Positions 34,942 to 43,894 of a stretch of DNA of 64,000 bases are shown piece by piece (within the stretch, counting starts at the first letter, position 1; every line of letters starts with the position of its first letter). The DNA is taken from contig CAVFJY010000001.1 in the NCBI GenBank assembly GCA_963623365.1, positions 62,001 to 126,000 of the forward strand, read 5' to 3'. The notes under the pieces were generated by a model. The model did no database searches. It was not told the origin of the DNA and worked only from the letters and a program-made list of their open reading frames with translations. The translations under genes were made by a program, and so were the position numbers. The DNA comes from UBA2834 sp963623365. GTDB lineage: Bacteria; Patescibacteriota; Saccharimonadia; Saccharimonadales; Saccharimonadaceae.

Positions 34942-35448
34942 ATGAGTACTATTCTAAATTTAAACTCTAAAGACGCAGAGCTAATAGCAGACATCATAGT
35001 TTCATTTTCCATATTAGACGACATGCTATGCGAATATATTTTAGAATACAACAAGCTATCCGACGGAAAGTTTTTCTCCGAAGAAACTAAAAAAATAAAG
35101 ACAAACCGAGCAAGTCTAGGCATAAAAGACAAAATAAATTGCTTTGTTCAAATCTTTCCAAATCATCAAGATCAAAATGGTCACAAAATTGACGAATTAG
35201 AAAGCAAGCTATGCAATATCAATAATTATCGCGTACAGATTGCCCATAATCGACGTTTTTCTCTAAAAAATGGCATATTTTCCGAGGATAAAAAATACAA
35301 TAAAAAGCAGCTGCCACTATATAAAATTCATCAACTATACAAGCAAAACTTCGATGCTCTTTCCCCAATATTCGAAATCTTTTATTCTAATTGGAAATAT
35401 CGAGAATACTTTTTATACAATCTAAAAGATAGGAGCTTTTATGTCTAA
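34942..35448 (+). CDS. HEPN-like helical protein of unknown function
   Basis: 168 residues, very A/T-rich, placed between the methylase and the helicase. It is all-helical by appearance. NYRVQIAHN (Arg97, His102) fits the R-x4-H motif of HEPN ribonucleases, usually written R-x4-6-H. The family cannot be named more exactly, and the usual polar residue after Arg is Val here, so activity is uncertain. If it is HEPN, the island may couple DNA restriction to RNA cleavage when modification fails. ATG is 1 bp after the methylase stop; the next gene overlaps by 8 bp. Confidence 0.7.
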   Translation: MSTILNLNSKDAELIADIIVSFSILDDMLCEYILEYNKLSDGKFFSEETKKIKTNRASLGIKDKINCFVQIFPNHQDQNGHKIDELESKLCNINNYRVQIAHNRRFSLKNGIFSEDKKYNKKQLPLYKIHQLYKQNFDALSPIFEIFYSNWKYREYFLYNLKDRSFYV

Positions 35449-37945
35449 AGAACTCCACTACCAGCCCCGTCCACAAATCTATGTCTATTCCGTTCCAAAC
35501 CAACCTGGACTAAAAGTCGGTTATACTCAGCGCGTTACTAAATCCGGCAAAGATTTCGACGCCGTCAAGGCTCGTGTCGAAGAAGGCCTCGTTAAAACTC
35601 CAAACCCTCAATACAAAATCGAGCACTACGAGCTCGCTATCACCAATTCCGGCGAATCTTTCGACGACCATACCGTCCATAAATGGCTAAAAAATCTCGG
35701 CATCAACCAAATCGCGGGCGAATGGTACGATACGGATGTTGAACATGTTAAAGCTATTATTAGCGGCATTAAAGCTGGCCATCCCGAATCTGGTTCCAGT
35801 AAAAATACTTTCAAAATGCGCCCAGAACAAGAAAAGTTCGTAAACGACACTGCCGCATATTTTCAAAAATATCAAAATGAAACCGACCCGCCTCGTTTCT
35901 TATGGAATGCGAAAATGCGCTTCGGCAAAACTTTCGCTTCTTACGAACTTGCGAAAAAAATGGGCTGGAACCGTATTCTCGTTCTGACTTATAAACCGGG
36001 TGTCGAAGCAGAATGGAAAAAAGATTTATATGGTCACCAAGATTTCGACGGCTGGCAATTTATCGAAGGCCTCAGTACTTGGGATGAAACCGAGATCGAC
36101 GACAGTCGCCCAGTCGTTTGGTTCGCGAGCTATCAGGACGTGCTCGGCAAAGATTTAAACGGCGACGTTAAAGCTCGGCATAAAAAGATGCACGGAACTT
36201 TATGGGATTGTATTTATGTTGACGAATATCATTTCGGTGCTTGGCGCGACTCCGCCAAAGAACTTACCCAAGAAGACGACAAGAACGACAACCCCCCAAG
36301 CAACTACGACGAAACCGAAGAAATTGAAAAAACCTTACCGATTAAGACTCGTGGTTTTCTTTACCTTTCTGGTACGCCTTTTCGAGCTTTAACCGAAGGT
36401 GAATTTTCCGAAGACCAAATTGCAAACTGGACTTATGCCGACGAACAACGCGCAAAGGCTAATTGGAAATTCGAGAATAATCCTTATATAGAACTTCCGC
36501 AAATCGTTATGCTCACCTACCAAATGCCCGAAAGTCTGCGTGAGGTTGCCATGCAAGGCGAATTTAACGAATTCAATCTCAACAAATTTTTCTCCACCGA
36601 GAAAAAAGACGGCAAATGGAAATTTAAATTAGAAAAAGAGGTCCAGAAGTTTTTAAACATTCTTCACGGCGTAAATCTCGAAGTTGATATTGAAAATCGC
36701 TTCGATCACAAAGCCCCCGCCCTTCCCTACGAAGACGCTCGCCTCTTATCATCGCTTCGCCACACTTTTTGGTTTTTACCCAGCGTCGGCGCCTGTAAAG
36801 CCATGGAAGACTTATTAAATCACGATCCATTTTTCAGCAATTATCAAATCATTCGTGCTGCCGGCGGCGATACCCCTGGCGGCAAATTCGCTAAAGAACC
36901 CGTGAAGGATAAAATTAAAGACGGTCTATCGACCGCTACTATTACTCTCTCCTGCGGAAAATTAACTACCGGAGTTACTGTTCCGGCATGGAGTGGAGTT
37001 TTATTCTTACGCAATACCGATAAACCCGAGACTTATTTTCAGACCGCTTTTCGCGCCCAAAGCCCTTGGACGCTGAAAGACGTCGACGACCCGCTCAAGA
37101 AAAACATATTAAAAACAGTTTGTTATGTCTTAGATTTTGCGCCATCGCGTGCTTTGAAGCTGGTCGCAGACTACAGCAATAAGCTCGGTTCGGTCGGCAA
37201 CCGTCGTCGTCCGGAAGAGCGACTAGAAGAATTTATCCACTTCTTGCCAATTCTCTGCTACGACGGCCACCAAATGCAAAAGCTAAACGCCAACGAAATT
37301 CTTGATATTTCTACTTATGGCACCGCTTCAACCATGCTCGCTCGCCGTTGGCAATCAGCAAAGCTAGTCGACACGACAACCATCGTGTTAGAAAAAGTTT
37401 TAAATAATCCCGAGCTCATGGCGGCGCTCGAAAAAATCGAGGATTTCCGTAATTTACGGGACGATTTAACTAAAACTATTTCTCGCGAGAAGGCCTTACA
37501 AGAAAAGAAACGTAAAATCGCCGACGAAGGCCGTGAAGCCACACCAAAAGAAAGGAAAGAAATTTCCGACGAAGAAAAAGAGCAAAAATCCTTCAAGACC
37601 AAACTGCGCGAGAAACTGCTAAAATTCATTACGCGCATTCCGGTTTTTATGTATCTTACCGACTATCGCGAGCAAGCACTAATCGACGTAATTCGCAATA
37701 TTGAACCTGAACTGTTTAGCAAGGTTACTGGGCTAACGATTCATGAGTTTGATTTATTGTGTGAAGTTGGTGCTTTTAATCAAACTGAACTTAATGCCGC
37801 CATTGCACAATTCCGTCGTTTCGAAGATGCGTCACTTGAGTATATTGGCGGTCGTGCAGCCAACGAAAACCAGAAGATAGGTCTCTTTGACACTGTCGTT
37901 TCTCGCAAGGAAGCTGACGAGATTATTGAGCGTGAATTAGGTTAA
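35441..37945 (+). CDS. GIY-YIG-like nuclease fused to SF2 helicase (restriction subunit)
   Basis: 834 residues. Residues 8-110 look like a T5orf172/GIY-YIG nuclease: PQIYVYSVPNQPGLKVGYTQ, later TVHKWL and AGEWYDTD. The superfamily 2 motor follows: Walker A FLWNAKMRFGKTFASYEL (near residues 148-165), DEAH-type box IYVDEYHFG, motif III YLSGTPFRAL, and motifs V/VI KLTTGVTVPAWSG and YFQTAFRAQSPW. A coiled coil is near 660-730. It would translocate on and cut unmodified DNA. Start follows AGGAG and overlaps the HEPN-like gene. Confidence 0.85.
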   Translation: MSKELHYQPRPQIYVYSVPNQPGLKVGYTQRVTKSGKDFDAVKARVEEGLVKTPNPQYKIEHYELAITNSGESFDDHTVHKWLKNLGINQIAGEWYDTDVEHVKAIISGIKAGHPESGSSKNTFKMRPEQEKFVNDTAAYFQKYQNETDPPRFLWNAKMRFGKTFASYELAKKMGWNRILVLTYKPGVEAEWKKDLYGHQDFDGWQFIEGLSTWDETEIDDSRPVVWFASYQDVLGKDLNGDVKARHKKMHGTLWDCIYVDEYHFGAWRDSAKELTQEDDKNDNPPSNYDETEEIEKTLPIKTRGFLYLSGTPFRALTEGEFSEDQIANWTYADEQRAKANWKFENNPYIELPQIVMLTYQMPESLREVAMQGEFNEFNLNKFFSTEKKDGKWKFKLEKEVQKFLNILHGVNLEVDIENRFDHKAPALPYEDARLLSSLRHTFWFLPSVGACKAMEDLLNHDPFFSNYQIIRAAGGDTPGGKFAKEPVKDKIKDGLSTATITLSCGKLTTGVTVPAWSGVLFLRNTDKPETYFQTAFRAQSPWTLKDVDDPLKKNILKTVCYVLDFAPSRALKLVADYSNKLGSVGNRRRPEERLEEFIHFLPILCYDGHQMQKLNANEILDISTYGTASTMLARRWQSAKLVDTTTIVLEKVLNNPELMAALEKIEDFRNLRDDLTKTISREKALQEKKRKIADEGREATPKERKEISDEEKEQKSFKTKLREKLLKFITRIPVFMYLTDYREQALIDVIRNIEPELFSKVTGLTIHEFDLLCEVGAFNQTELNAAIAQFRRFEDASLEYIGGRAANENQKIGLFDTVVSRKEADEIIERELG

Positions 37946-37953
37946 TAACGTAA

Positions 37954-38073
37954 TTTCGCGCTCGATTCATACGGAGAAAAAATTGCGTTTTATTGGCGGG
38001 AGTGCTGGCGGGCGCAGTGACGACGGCGCTGTCGGCGAATGATAATATTGTGGCAGGGTTGAGGTATGAGTGA
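37954..38073 (+). pseudogene. Possible remnant of a protein C-terminus
   Basis: A 39-codon open stretch without a good start, reading ...VLLAGVLAGAVTTALSANDN and ending AGLRYE before TGA. It looks like the end of a lost or truncated gene rather than a working ORF, and its GC-rich codons differ from the island. It may mark the island boundary. Confidence 0.3.
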
Positions 38074-38113
38074 GATGATGGACTTTTGGCGAGAAAGATC
38101 ATAAGATCCGATC

Positions 38114-38311
38114 ATGAAATATCTAATTACACTTGAAGAAATTAATGTAAAAAATTTTGAGCTTGAGGTGAACAGCCTTGAAGAGGCATATGAGATAGCG
38201 GAGAGAAAATATAAATCTGGCGATTTCGTACTGGAACCCGGTGAATGTCAATTTAGACAAATGAGAGTCATTGACGCCACAGACGGAAACGGCGAATGGC
38301 GTGAGTTTTAG
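38114..38311 (+). CDS. DpnD/PcfM-like small protein
   Basis: 65 residues. MKYLITLEEINVKNFELEV, the helix SLEEAYEIAERKYKSGDFVL and the PGE turn resemble the C-terminal domain of DpnD/PcfM proteins, which are often carried on mobile elements and near restriction systems. The gene follows the helicase by 168 bp on the same strand. No function is established for the family. No strong ribosome site is visible. Confidence 0.6.
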   Translation: MKYLITLEEINVKNFELEVNSLEEAYEIAERKYKSGDFVLEPGECQFRQMRVIDATDGNGEWREF

Positions 38312-38507
38312 TTGGGGCCAAATAAAGAAACTAGAAAATACACCTGGCGGTGTGTCATTCAGAGATTATTTTCAGCATTAGATTCCTAGATTACTATGCA
38401 TGATGAGTCAGGCAAAACATAAACAATGCGCCGTCGTTTCACTGCGTGAAACTGGGCATTGGGCGCACCCAGCGTGCTTTCTCGACACTCCCAACCCGTC
38501 AGAAAAG

Positions 38508-38535
38508 CAAAAAAATAAGTCCCCCTGGGACTTGT
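38508..38535 (-). terminator. Terminator of tRNA-Lys
   Basis: Minus strand: stem AAGTCCC / GGGACTT with loop AGG, followed by ATTTTTTT. On the + strand the following TTTTCT is weaker, but it may also stop island transcription. Confidence 0.75.
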
Positions 38536-38547
38536 TTTCTTGCTTTT

Positions 38548-38624
38548 TGGTGAGTCAGGTGGGACTCGAACCCACGACACTCTGCTTAAGAGGCAGATGC
38601 TCTAACCAGCTGAGCTACTGACCC
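38548..38624 (-). tRNA. tRNA-Lys (anticodon CTT)
   Basis: Full cloverleaf of 77 nt including an encoded CCA. Acceptor stem GGGTCAG/CTGACTC with one G-U; anticodon loop CTCTTAA, anticodon CTT; T-arm GTGGGTTCGAGTCCCAC. Confidence 0.96.
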
Positions 38625-38650
38625 ATGTTTTTCAGATGAAATCTTGTAGT

Positions 38651-38679
38651 ATTATACCAAAGTTTTTGCTTTTTCGCAA
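38651..38679 (-). promoter_or_regulatory. tRNA-Lys promoter TTGCGA-17-TATAAT
   Basis: Minus strand: TTGCGA (38674-38679), 17 bp, TATAAT (38651-38656). The expected start is about 20 nt before the mature tRNA. Confidence 0.7.
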
Positions 38680-38689
38680 GAGACTAGGC

Positions 38690-38695
38690 TAAAAT
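38690..38695 (+). promoter_or_regulatory. -10 box TAAAAT of the membrane-linked methyltransferase gene
   Basis: TAAAAT, then 7 nt, then ATG at 38703. An overlapping TTG at 38700 is too close to be used. Confidence 0.5.
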
Positions 38696-38702
38696 AGAAT
38701 TG

Positions 38703-39206
38703 ATGAGCTATGTGTTTTGGATTTTATTTGCGATTGTGCTAATTTTCGCATTGACGGCACTCACGGGCGCACCCTATGTGCCATCCAAAACTACAGAGCT
38801 AAAACGCGCTTTTCAACATTTATACAAACTAGGGCCAGACGATTTGTTAGTCGACCTTGGCTCGGGCGACGGCGTCGTTTTGAAGGCTGCACGCGAATGT
38901 GGCGCCCGGGCATTTGGCGTAGAAATTAACCCACTACTCGTCTTACTAACAAAATTACGTTTCTGGCACGACAAAAATATTCAGATACGTTCGGGAAATT
39001 TATTTAGAATCAACTTTCCCGCCGAAACGACAGTAGTTTATGTGTTTGGTGATGACCGCGACATTGACAGAATGACGACAGCAATCACAAAACAGGCAGC
39101 AAAATTGGGGCGAGATTTATATGTGATTTCGCATGCTTTTCCGATTAAAAATCTAAAACCAATCAAAACTTACCGCGCATATTTTTTGTATAAGATTAAA
39201 GCTTGA
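38703..39206 (+). CDS. Membrane-associated class I SAM methyltransferase
   Basis: 167 residues. One N-terminal hydrophobic helix (about 3-22) is followed by a Rossmann-type SAM domain: LLVDLGSGDGVVLKAARECG (about 47-66), AFGVEINPLLVLLTKLRF and VYVFGDD. The small size and missing C-terminal elements leave the substrate open; lysine or lipid methylation are possibilities only. It overlaps the converging Hint-protein gene by 11 bp. Confidence 0.8.
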   Translation: MSYVFWILFAIVLIFALTALTGAPYVPSKTTELKRAFQHLYKLGPDDLLVDLGSGDGVVLKAARECGARAFGVEINPLLVLLTKLRFWHDKNIQIRSGNLFRINFPAETTVVYVFGDDRDIDRMTTAITKQAAKLGRDLYVISHAFPIKNLKPIKTYRAYFLYKIKA

Positions 39207-41622
39207 TGAGATAGACGCTGGTCCAGATTTCGAGTTGGTCACCACCATGATAAGTCTGACCATCGGCAGTATTAAACCAAGTGCCGGCGGGAATGATTTG
39301 CGTGCTACCCTCCTTGACGAGCTTAGCTTTGCCGTCGAGATTATAGTACCAGTAACGCGTGCCGCCTAGCTCCTCAACGCCAAATGGTTTGAGGGTTTGC
39401 GGTTTTTGCATGTCGGAACTCAGTAGAGCATTGTTGATAATATCTTCAAGCTCGCTGGCGGAATAGTAATCGCTAAAGACGGCTGCTTCTTGAACACGGA
39501 AGCCCTGGAAGATATAGCGCGGAACGCTCGGCAACTGCGATGGCTGATAAAGAGCGCTTGGCGTTTGCAAAACGACTTGTCGGCTATCTGGCCAACGCAA
39601 ATCCTCAGTGAAGCCATAAAGGTTCGAAATAGTTGAGTCGTCGTCCGCAGTAGCGGAAGTGAGCAGATTATTCGTAAGCACATTGAAATAATAAGTTGAA
39701 ATAACGTTATAATAACGGGCCGACTTCTCGACAATCTCATTTTTAGTCACTTCGACTGATACGAGCTTGCCGCCCTGTTCCTTGAGTACTTTGGTACCAA
39801 CATAGAATTCTTCCGAGTCGTCGACCGAAACAAAACGTCCAAGATCCGAGCTAAAGATACTATGCGCAAACACGGTATTAAGAACGGTGCCGTCACTAAA
39901 TTCAATTAAACGATATGTGTCCGTCGTGTGCTCGCGTTCAATCCAAATCGGATAAGCCGGCACGAATTCGCCAAGGTCATAGCTCCAAACTTTAAGCAAA
40001 TCGTCGTAATCTATATCTTCGATATTTTTATAGCCACCATTCCAAAGCGAAACTTTAGTGCCCTCAATCAGACATCCGCCCGAGGACGAAGCCCCAATAA
40101 CGAGGTTACCTGTCACATTCGGAACGCTGAGCGCGCCAGTTGAAGCATTATAGGTGTAGTCCGTATTTTGTGTTAAAGCCCTGCCGCTCATAGTTACGGA
40201 GACATCTCCAGAGGACGGATATGTGCTGCCGCCTTGCCCTTGGCCCAGCCATTGATTAATAGCGCGAAGCGTAGTGGTGTAGGTCTGTCCAATTTTAATA
40301 CTCGTAGCAGTGTTAGACGATCCGACCCAAGACAAGCTATAAGTAATCGAATAAGTCCAAGAGAAGGTTGCGGAATTGGTGCGCGTGGCGTGGCTACTAC
40401 TAGTAGAGGCGCCGGCAATTTCGCTGTTCGTTGCAGTATTGCCATGCGCGTCGGTACCATAAATCACGAAATAATAATCGCCGTCATTTAGGCCAGTGAG
40501 CGTGTAGCTAGTTTCGTCGTCGGTAGTCGTAAACGTATTCACTAGCGCGCCGTTAGTAGTCGAGCCAGAATAAACCTGAATCGTAAAATTATTGATGGTC
40601 GAGTCGTCGGTCGCGCTCCATGTTAGCAAGACCTCGCCGTCGACATTTTGCCGAGTCGCGAGCAAATTAGAAACAACCGGCGCCTCTGTGTCAGTAATAA
40701 TAACTTCTTGGTCGACTAGCAGCGTAATGCGGCCGGCATTAATGTCGGCAAGACCACTAGACTGCAGAAAAATATTAGCGCGAACGTAACTGCTAGAATA
40801 TTGAGCGGTCGGGTCGAGCGGATAAACATAGACCGTATATTCTTGGGTGCTTTTGGCGCCAATAGTAAAGGTCGGCGACTGCGTACCGTTGGCGTCAGCA
40901 AGATAAAAGCTTGAGCTATTGGCAAGCGCAAGCGTAAAATCGCGACTATAATCAAAAGTATTAATAACAGAGACAGTAAAAGCGGCACGCGTATTAGGTG
41001 CGCGCAAATCACCAGTCGTGGAAGCACTGATGCTAGCAAAGAGCTGACCAGTTTGCTCGCTGTTAAAATTAATTTCGAGGTCATTATCGACAGTAAAAGT
41101 GCCTGTCTCGTCTGAAGTCGGCACAAAACTGATGATTATCGAGAAAGTTACACTTTCGCCTTCGGGAATAGTATCACCATTCGTGATGCCGTCGAGCGCG
41201 AAATTAATATCGGCATTGGTTAGCGTTTGGCCGTTTTGACTAATGGTCGGAACGTAGTTATTAGCCGAGAATATTTGGTTATAGAAGGTGTCGTTCTGAA
41301 TGGTAACAGTATAAATCGCGATATAGGAATCTTGCTCGGTCTGACGCCATGGCGTCGAGAAAGAAAGATTAAAATCAATGGTCGTGTCGGTGAAGGTAGG
41401 TGTGCTGGTGGCATTTTTGGAATTCGTGCTATCGAAAGTCACATTCGTAATGCGCACGCTGCCCTGCGGCTGCAAAGTGACAATGCCACTAAAATCGAGA
41501 ATTTGGCCATAAGCGGCAAAACCGACAGTCATAAAAGCCAAGATGCCAAAAAAGGCGCAAATCAGGCCGCGACGGATGCGTTGCTGGCGCTGCTGAACGA
41601 AATTGCTTGGCCGCTTCGCCAT
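39196..41622 (-). CDS. Secreted multidomain protein with SipW-type signal and Hint domain
   Basis: 808 residues, last gene of the SipW-type operon. The N-terminal signal (residues 18-40, GLICAFFGILAFMTVGFAAYG) is of the TasA/SipW kind. It is followed by beta-rich domains (40-305), a fibronectin-type III-like domain (about 310-405, EAPVVSNLLATRQNVDGEVL), and a linker. A Hint-type domain follows (about 517-656): GCLIEGTKVSLWNGGYKNI with Cys517 as the potential nucleophile, FAHSIF as the His block and YYFNVLTNNLL as the end strand. The last 150 residues are a separate unrecognised domain. Start at 41622 follows AGAGGAAG. Confidence 0.8.
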   Translation of the reverse strand: MAKRPSNFVQQRQQRIRRGLICAFFGILAFMTVGFAAYGQILDFSGIVTLQPQGSVRITNVTFDSTNSKNATSTPTFTDTTIDFNLSFSTPWRQTEQDSYIAIYTVTIQNDTFYNQIFSANNYVPTISQNGQTLTNADINFALDGITNGDTIPEGESVTFSIIISFVPTSDETGTFTVDNDLEINFNSEQTGQLFASISASTTGDLRAPNTRAAFTVSVINTFDYSRDFTLALANSSSFYLADANGTQSPTFTIGAKSTQEYTVYVYPLDPTAQYSSSYVRANIFLQSSGLADINAGRITLLVDQEVIITDTEAPVVSNLLATRQNVDGEVLLTWSATDDSTINNFTIQVYSGSTTNGALVNTFTTTDDETSYTLTGLNDGDYYFVIYGTDAHGNTATNSEIAGASTSSSHATRTNSATFSWTYSITYSLSWVGSSNTATSIKIGQTYTTTLRAINQWLGQGQGGSTYPSSGDVSVTMSGRALTQNTDYTYNASTGALSVPNVTGNLVIGASSSGGCLIEGTKVSLWNGGYKNIEDIDYDDLLKVWSYDLGEFVPAYPIWIEREHTTDTYRLIEFSDGTVLNTVFAHSIFSSDLGRFVSVDDSEEFYVGTKVLKEQGGKLVSVEVTKNEIVEKSARYYNVISTYYFNVLTNNLLTSATADDDSTISNLYGFTEDLRWPDSRQVVLQTPSALYQPSQLPSVPRYIFQGFRVQEAAVFSDYYSASELEDIINNALLSSDMQKPQTLKPFGVEELGGTRYWYYNLDGKAKLVKEGSTQIIPAGTWFNTADGQTYHGGDQLEIWTSVYLIKL

Positions 41623-41623
41623 A

Positions 41624-42712
41624 CTACTTCCTCTTGGTGAAGTCAGTCGTCTTGACGGAATATTCCCACGCCATATGCTCGCCAACGATGATGAATTCAG
41701 TCTTTTTGTCACCGCGATAACAGCTAATTGGCAGATGAATGGAATTATAGACGTCGAGCAATTCGTCGAAACGATTAACGGTTAGAACATTGAGGCCGGC
41801 CGTCTTTGGACGTTCATTCACCTCGACAATAATACTGTCATAGGAGCCGATAAGATGCTTAACGGCGTCATTGTAACGCGCGGAGCTAGTTTTTTGCTTG
41901 CGTGTAAGCCAAGCAAAGGCAAAGCCGAGCACGCTGGCGATAATCATAATAATGCCAAGAATGCGCAAAGCGAGATAAAGGAAGTTGTCTTTATTTACTT
42001 CTTTGGAGGCAGAGTGACTTTGTGTATCGCTAGTTGAGCCAACAACGCTAGCTTCGACAGATTGTTCCGTTAGCGGAATTGACAGATAGACTTCACTATA
42101 TTCAAGCGGCAAGGCTTCGTCGAATTTGGCAGAGGTAATCTCACCGTCTAGCACCATGGCAATTTTGAGCGTGCCGGTAGCGGCGAGCGAGTAGGTAGAC
42201 TTAAAGTCGCTAAGAATCTGGTTGTAGTCCGCATAATTAACTTTAAGATTTTGGCCAACACTCAAACTATGCGTATCAGTTGCGCTCTGCGTAGTGGCGT
42301 TAGTGAGATTATAAGTCTTGCTCCAATATTCACCTTTGTTTGCCGAGGCAGTACCGGTATCTTTGGCGGCACTAATAGTAGCGACATAATAATAGCTATA
42401 ATTAAGATCGACAGCGTCATCAAAATTGAGGCTATAAGACATATCGATATCGAGATAATCAATCAGATTAGTAATATAAGTCCGACCAGCGGGCAGATAA
42501 GGCGCATCAAAGAAGCGATTCTCTTTGAGATAAACCTTGTAGTCGATAGTACTTTGATCGGAATAGTTAATAGTGACAAATTCGCGAGTATCAAAACCAA
42601 GGATAGTAAGTAGACTGCCAGCAATCAACAAAATAGTAGCAAGGATAGCGGCTACCAGCGGCTTGATGGATAGGCGGGCTAGGACTTTGTTGGAAGTGGC
42701 AGTTTTCTTCAT
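41624..42712 (-). CDS. DUF5305-like membrane protein
   Basis: 362 residues with two membrane helices (about 15-40 and 244-268), an external beta-rich region between them (YKVYLKENRFFDAPYLPAGR, INLIDYLDIDMSYSL) and a cytoplasmic tail. The layout matches DUF5305 proteins, which are often next to SipW-type signal peptidases. It may help mature or anchor the TasA-like subunit. Its ATG overlaps the peptidase stop by one base, and the next gene begins 1 bp after its own stop. Confidence 0.75.
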   Translation of the reverse strand: MKKTATSNKVLARLSIKPLVAAILATILLIAGSLLTILGFDTREFVTINYSDQSTIDYKVYLKENRFFDAPYLPAGRTYITNLIDYLDIDMSYSLNFDDAVDLNYSYYYVATISAAKDTGTASANKGEYWSKTYNLTNATTQSATDTHSLSVGQNLKVNYADYNQILSDFKSTYSLAATGTLKIAMVLDGEITSAKFDEALPLEYSEVYLSIPLTEQSVEASVVGSTSDTQSHSASKEVNKDNFLYLALRILGIIMIIASVLGFAFAWLTRKQKTSSARYNDAVKHLIGSYDSIIVEVNERPKTAGLNVLTVNRFDELLDVYNSIHLPISCYRGDKKTEFIIVGEHMAWEYSVKTTDFTKRK

Positions 42713-43863
42713 TAGATTTCCTTATTAAATAGTTCATTAATCCAAAGCGTCGGAAAGCCGATGTATTTGGTACGATAGCGAATAACACCAATAATATCTT
42801 CGCCAGAAGCAGTGAAACTATCAATGCTCTCGTTAGCGTCACCCTTGGTAATGAATTCGTAATTATCGTCGGCGATATGAATTGCCACGACGCGGTGCGT
42901 AATAATCATGCCGTCTTTTCTAAATGCTATTATATCATTTTCCTTAACCGTTTTGGCGTCGGTTTTTTCAATCATCACGGCGTCGCCGCGACTAAAAGTG
43001 TCCTGCATAGAATTTGAACCGATGGCGATAAGTTGATACTTAAAAATGCCCGAGACGAGAGCGACGACAATCAATAGCATCAAGACGAGCGGAATAGTAA
43101 TAATACTGCCGTTGAGCCGATGAATGCGCGCGCTAGCATTACGATCGAAAGATTCGAGCTTGAGTATGAGTAAATAAACAATAAATGGCAAAATAATAGC
43201 AATGACGGCATAAAGATAGGAACCGAGATTAGGAATAATTGGCAAGATGTACATATAGAGCCTGAGCGGCAGCTTATAAGTTAGACTAGGCCGCAGGCCA
43301 ATATGACGAACGAGAAAGGTGCAAAGGGTTTCGGTTGCAGTAATCGGTAAGATGACTGTGCAAACGAAAATAAATAGAGTTTCGACATCGACGATAGTTG
43401 TGGGTTTGAGCGCGAGCAAAATGTTGACGAGAATTGTGATTGTTGTAAAAAATACAACATCTAGAGTTTTGACGACATTTTTGCGCAGCAGTGTATGGCG
43501 CAAGAATTCCGTAACCGTCGCAAGCAAGAGCGCCGGTACAAAGCCGCGAAGATTCTTAGCAAGGTCAAACGAAGCGTAACTGCGGTTAAAACCAAGCAAG
43601 ATGCCGAGCGTAAAAACGATAATCAAAGTTGCGAGCAGGACGGCGATAATTAGCCGCGAGGCACTGCCACGTAAATAATGCCGATCCTTGCGGTAGCCGA
43701 GCGCAATAATACTAAGCGACAGCACAAAGACGAACGAAATGGCGATAGCGTAGCTTTTGAAGACATCGCTGGCGCTGGCGAAAATTACGCAAAAGATAAG
43801 CGTAAAAACCAACATCAGAGCTTCGAAAACCCGAATTCGCTTCTCGTTCGTCAAAAAGTGCAT
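42712..43863 (-). CDS. SipW/ER-type signal peptidase I with extra membrane domain
   Basis: 383 residues. The N-terminal 240 residues hold about seven hydrophobic helices with no peptidase signature. The catalytic part follows: IAIGSNSMQDTFSRGDAV (Ser near 279), then IITHRVVAI where His replaces the Lys of LepB, and FITKGDANESID with the conserved Asp. Ser-His-Asp is the ER/archaeal/SipW type. It most likely processes the TasA-like and Hint proteins of its operon. The fused multi-pass region is unusual for SipW. AGGGAAAC precedes the ATG. Confidence 0.88.
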   Translation of the reverse strand: MHFLTNEKRIRVFEALMLVFTLIFCVIFASASDVFKSYAIAISFVFVLSLSIIALGYRKDRHYLRGSASRLIIAVLLATLIIVFTLGILLGFNRSYASFDLAKNLRGFVPALLLATVTEFLRHTLLRKNVVKTLDVVFFTTITILVNILLALKPTTIVDVETLFIFVCTVILPITATETLCTFLVRHIGLRPSLTYKLPLRLYMYILPIIPNLGSYLYAVIAIILPFIVYLLILKLESFDRNASARIHRLNGSIITIPLVLMLLIVVALVSGIFKYQLIAIGSNSMQDTFSRGDAVMIEKTDAKTVKENDIIAFRKDGMIITHRVVAIHIADDNYEFITKGDANESIDSFTASGEDIIGVIRYRTKYIGFPTLWINELFNKEI

Positions 43864-43894
43864 ATTGTTTCCCTATAATGCTCCGCCCGAGCAA

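Noticed and set aside
41622..41712. Longer N-terminus of the Hint protein from an in-frame start at 41712
   Set aside because: The extension would overlap the upstream gene, lacks a ribosome site and would push the signal helix inwards; AGAGGAAG sits before 41622.
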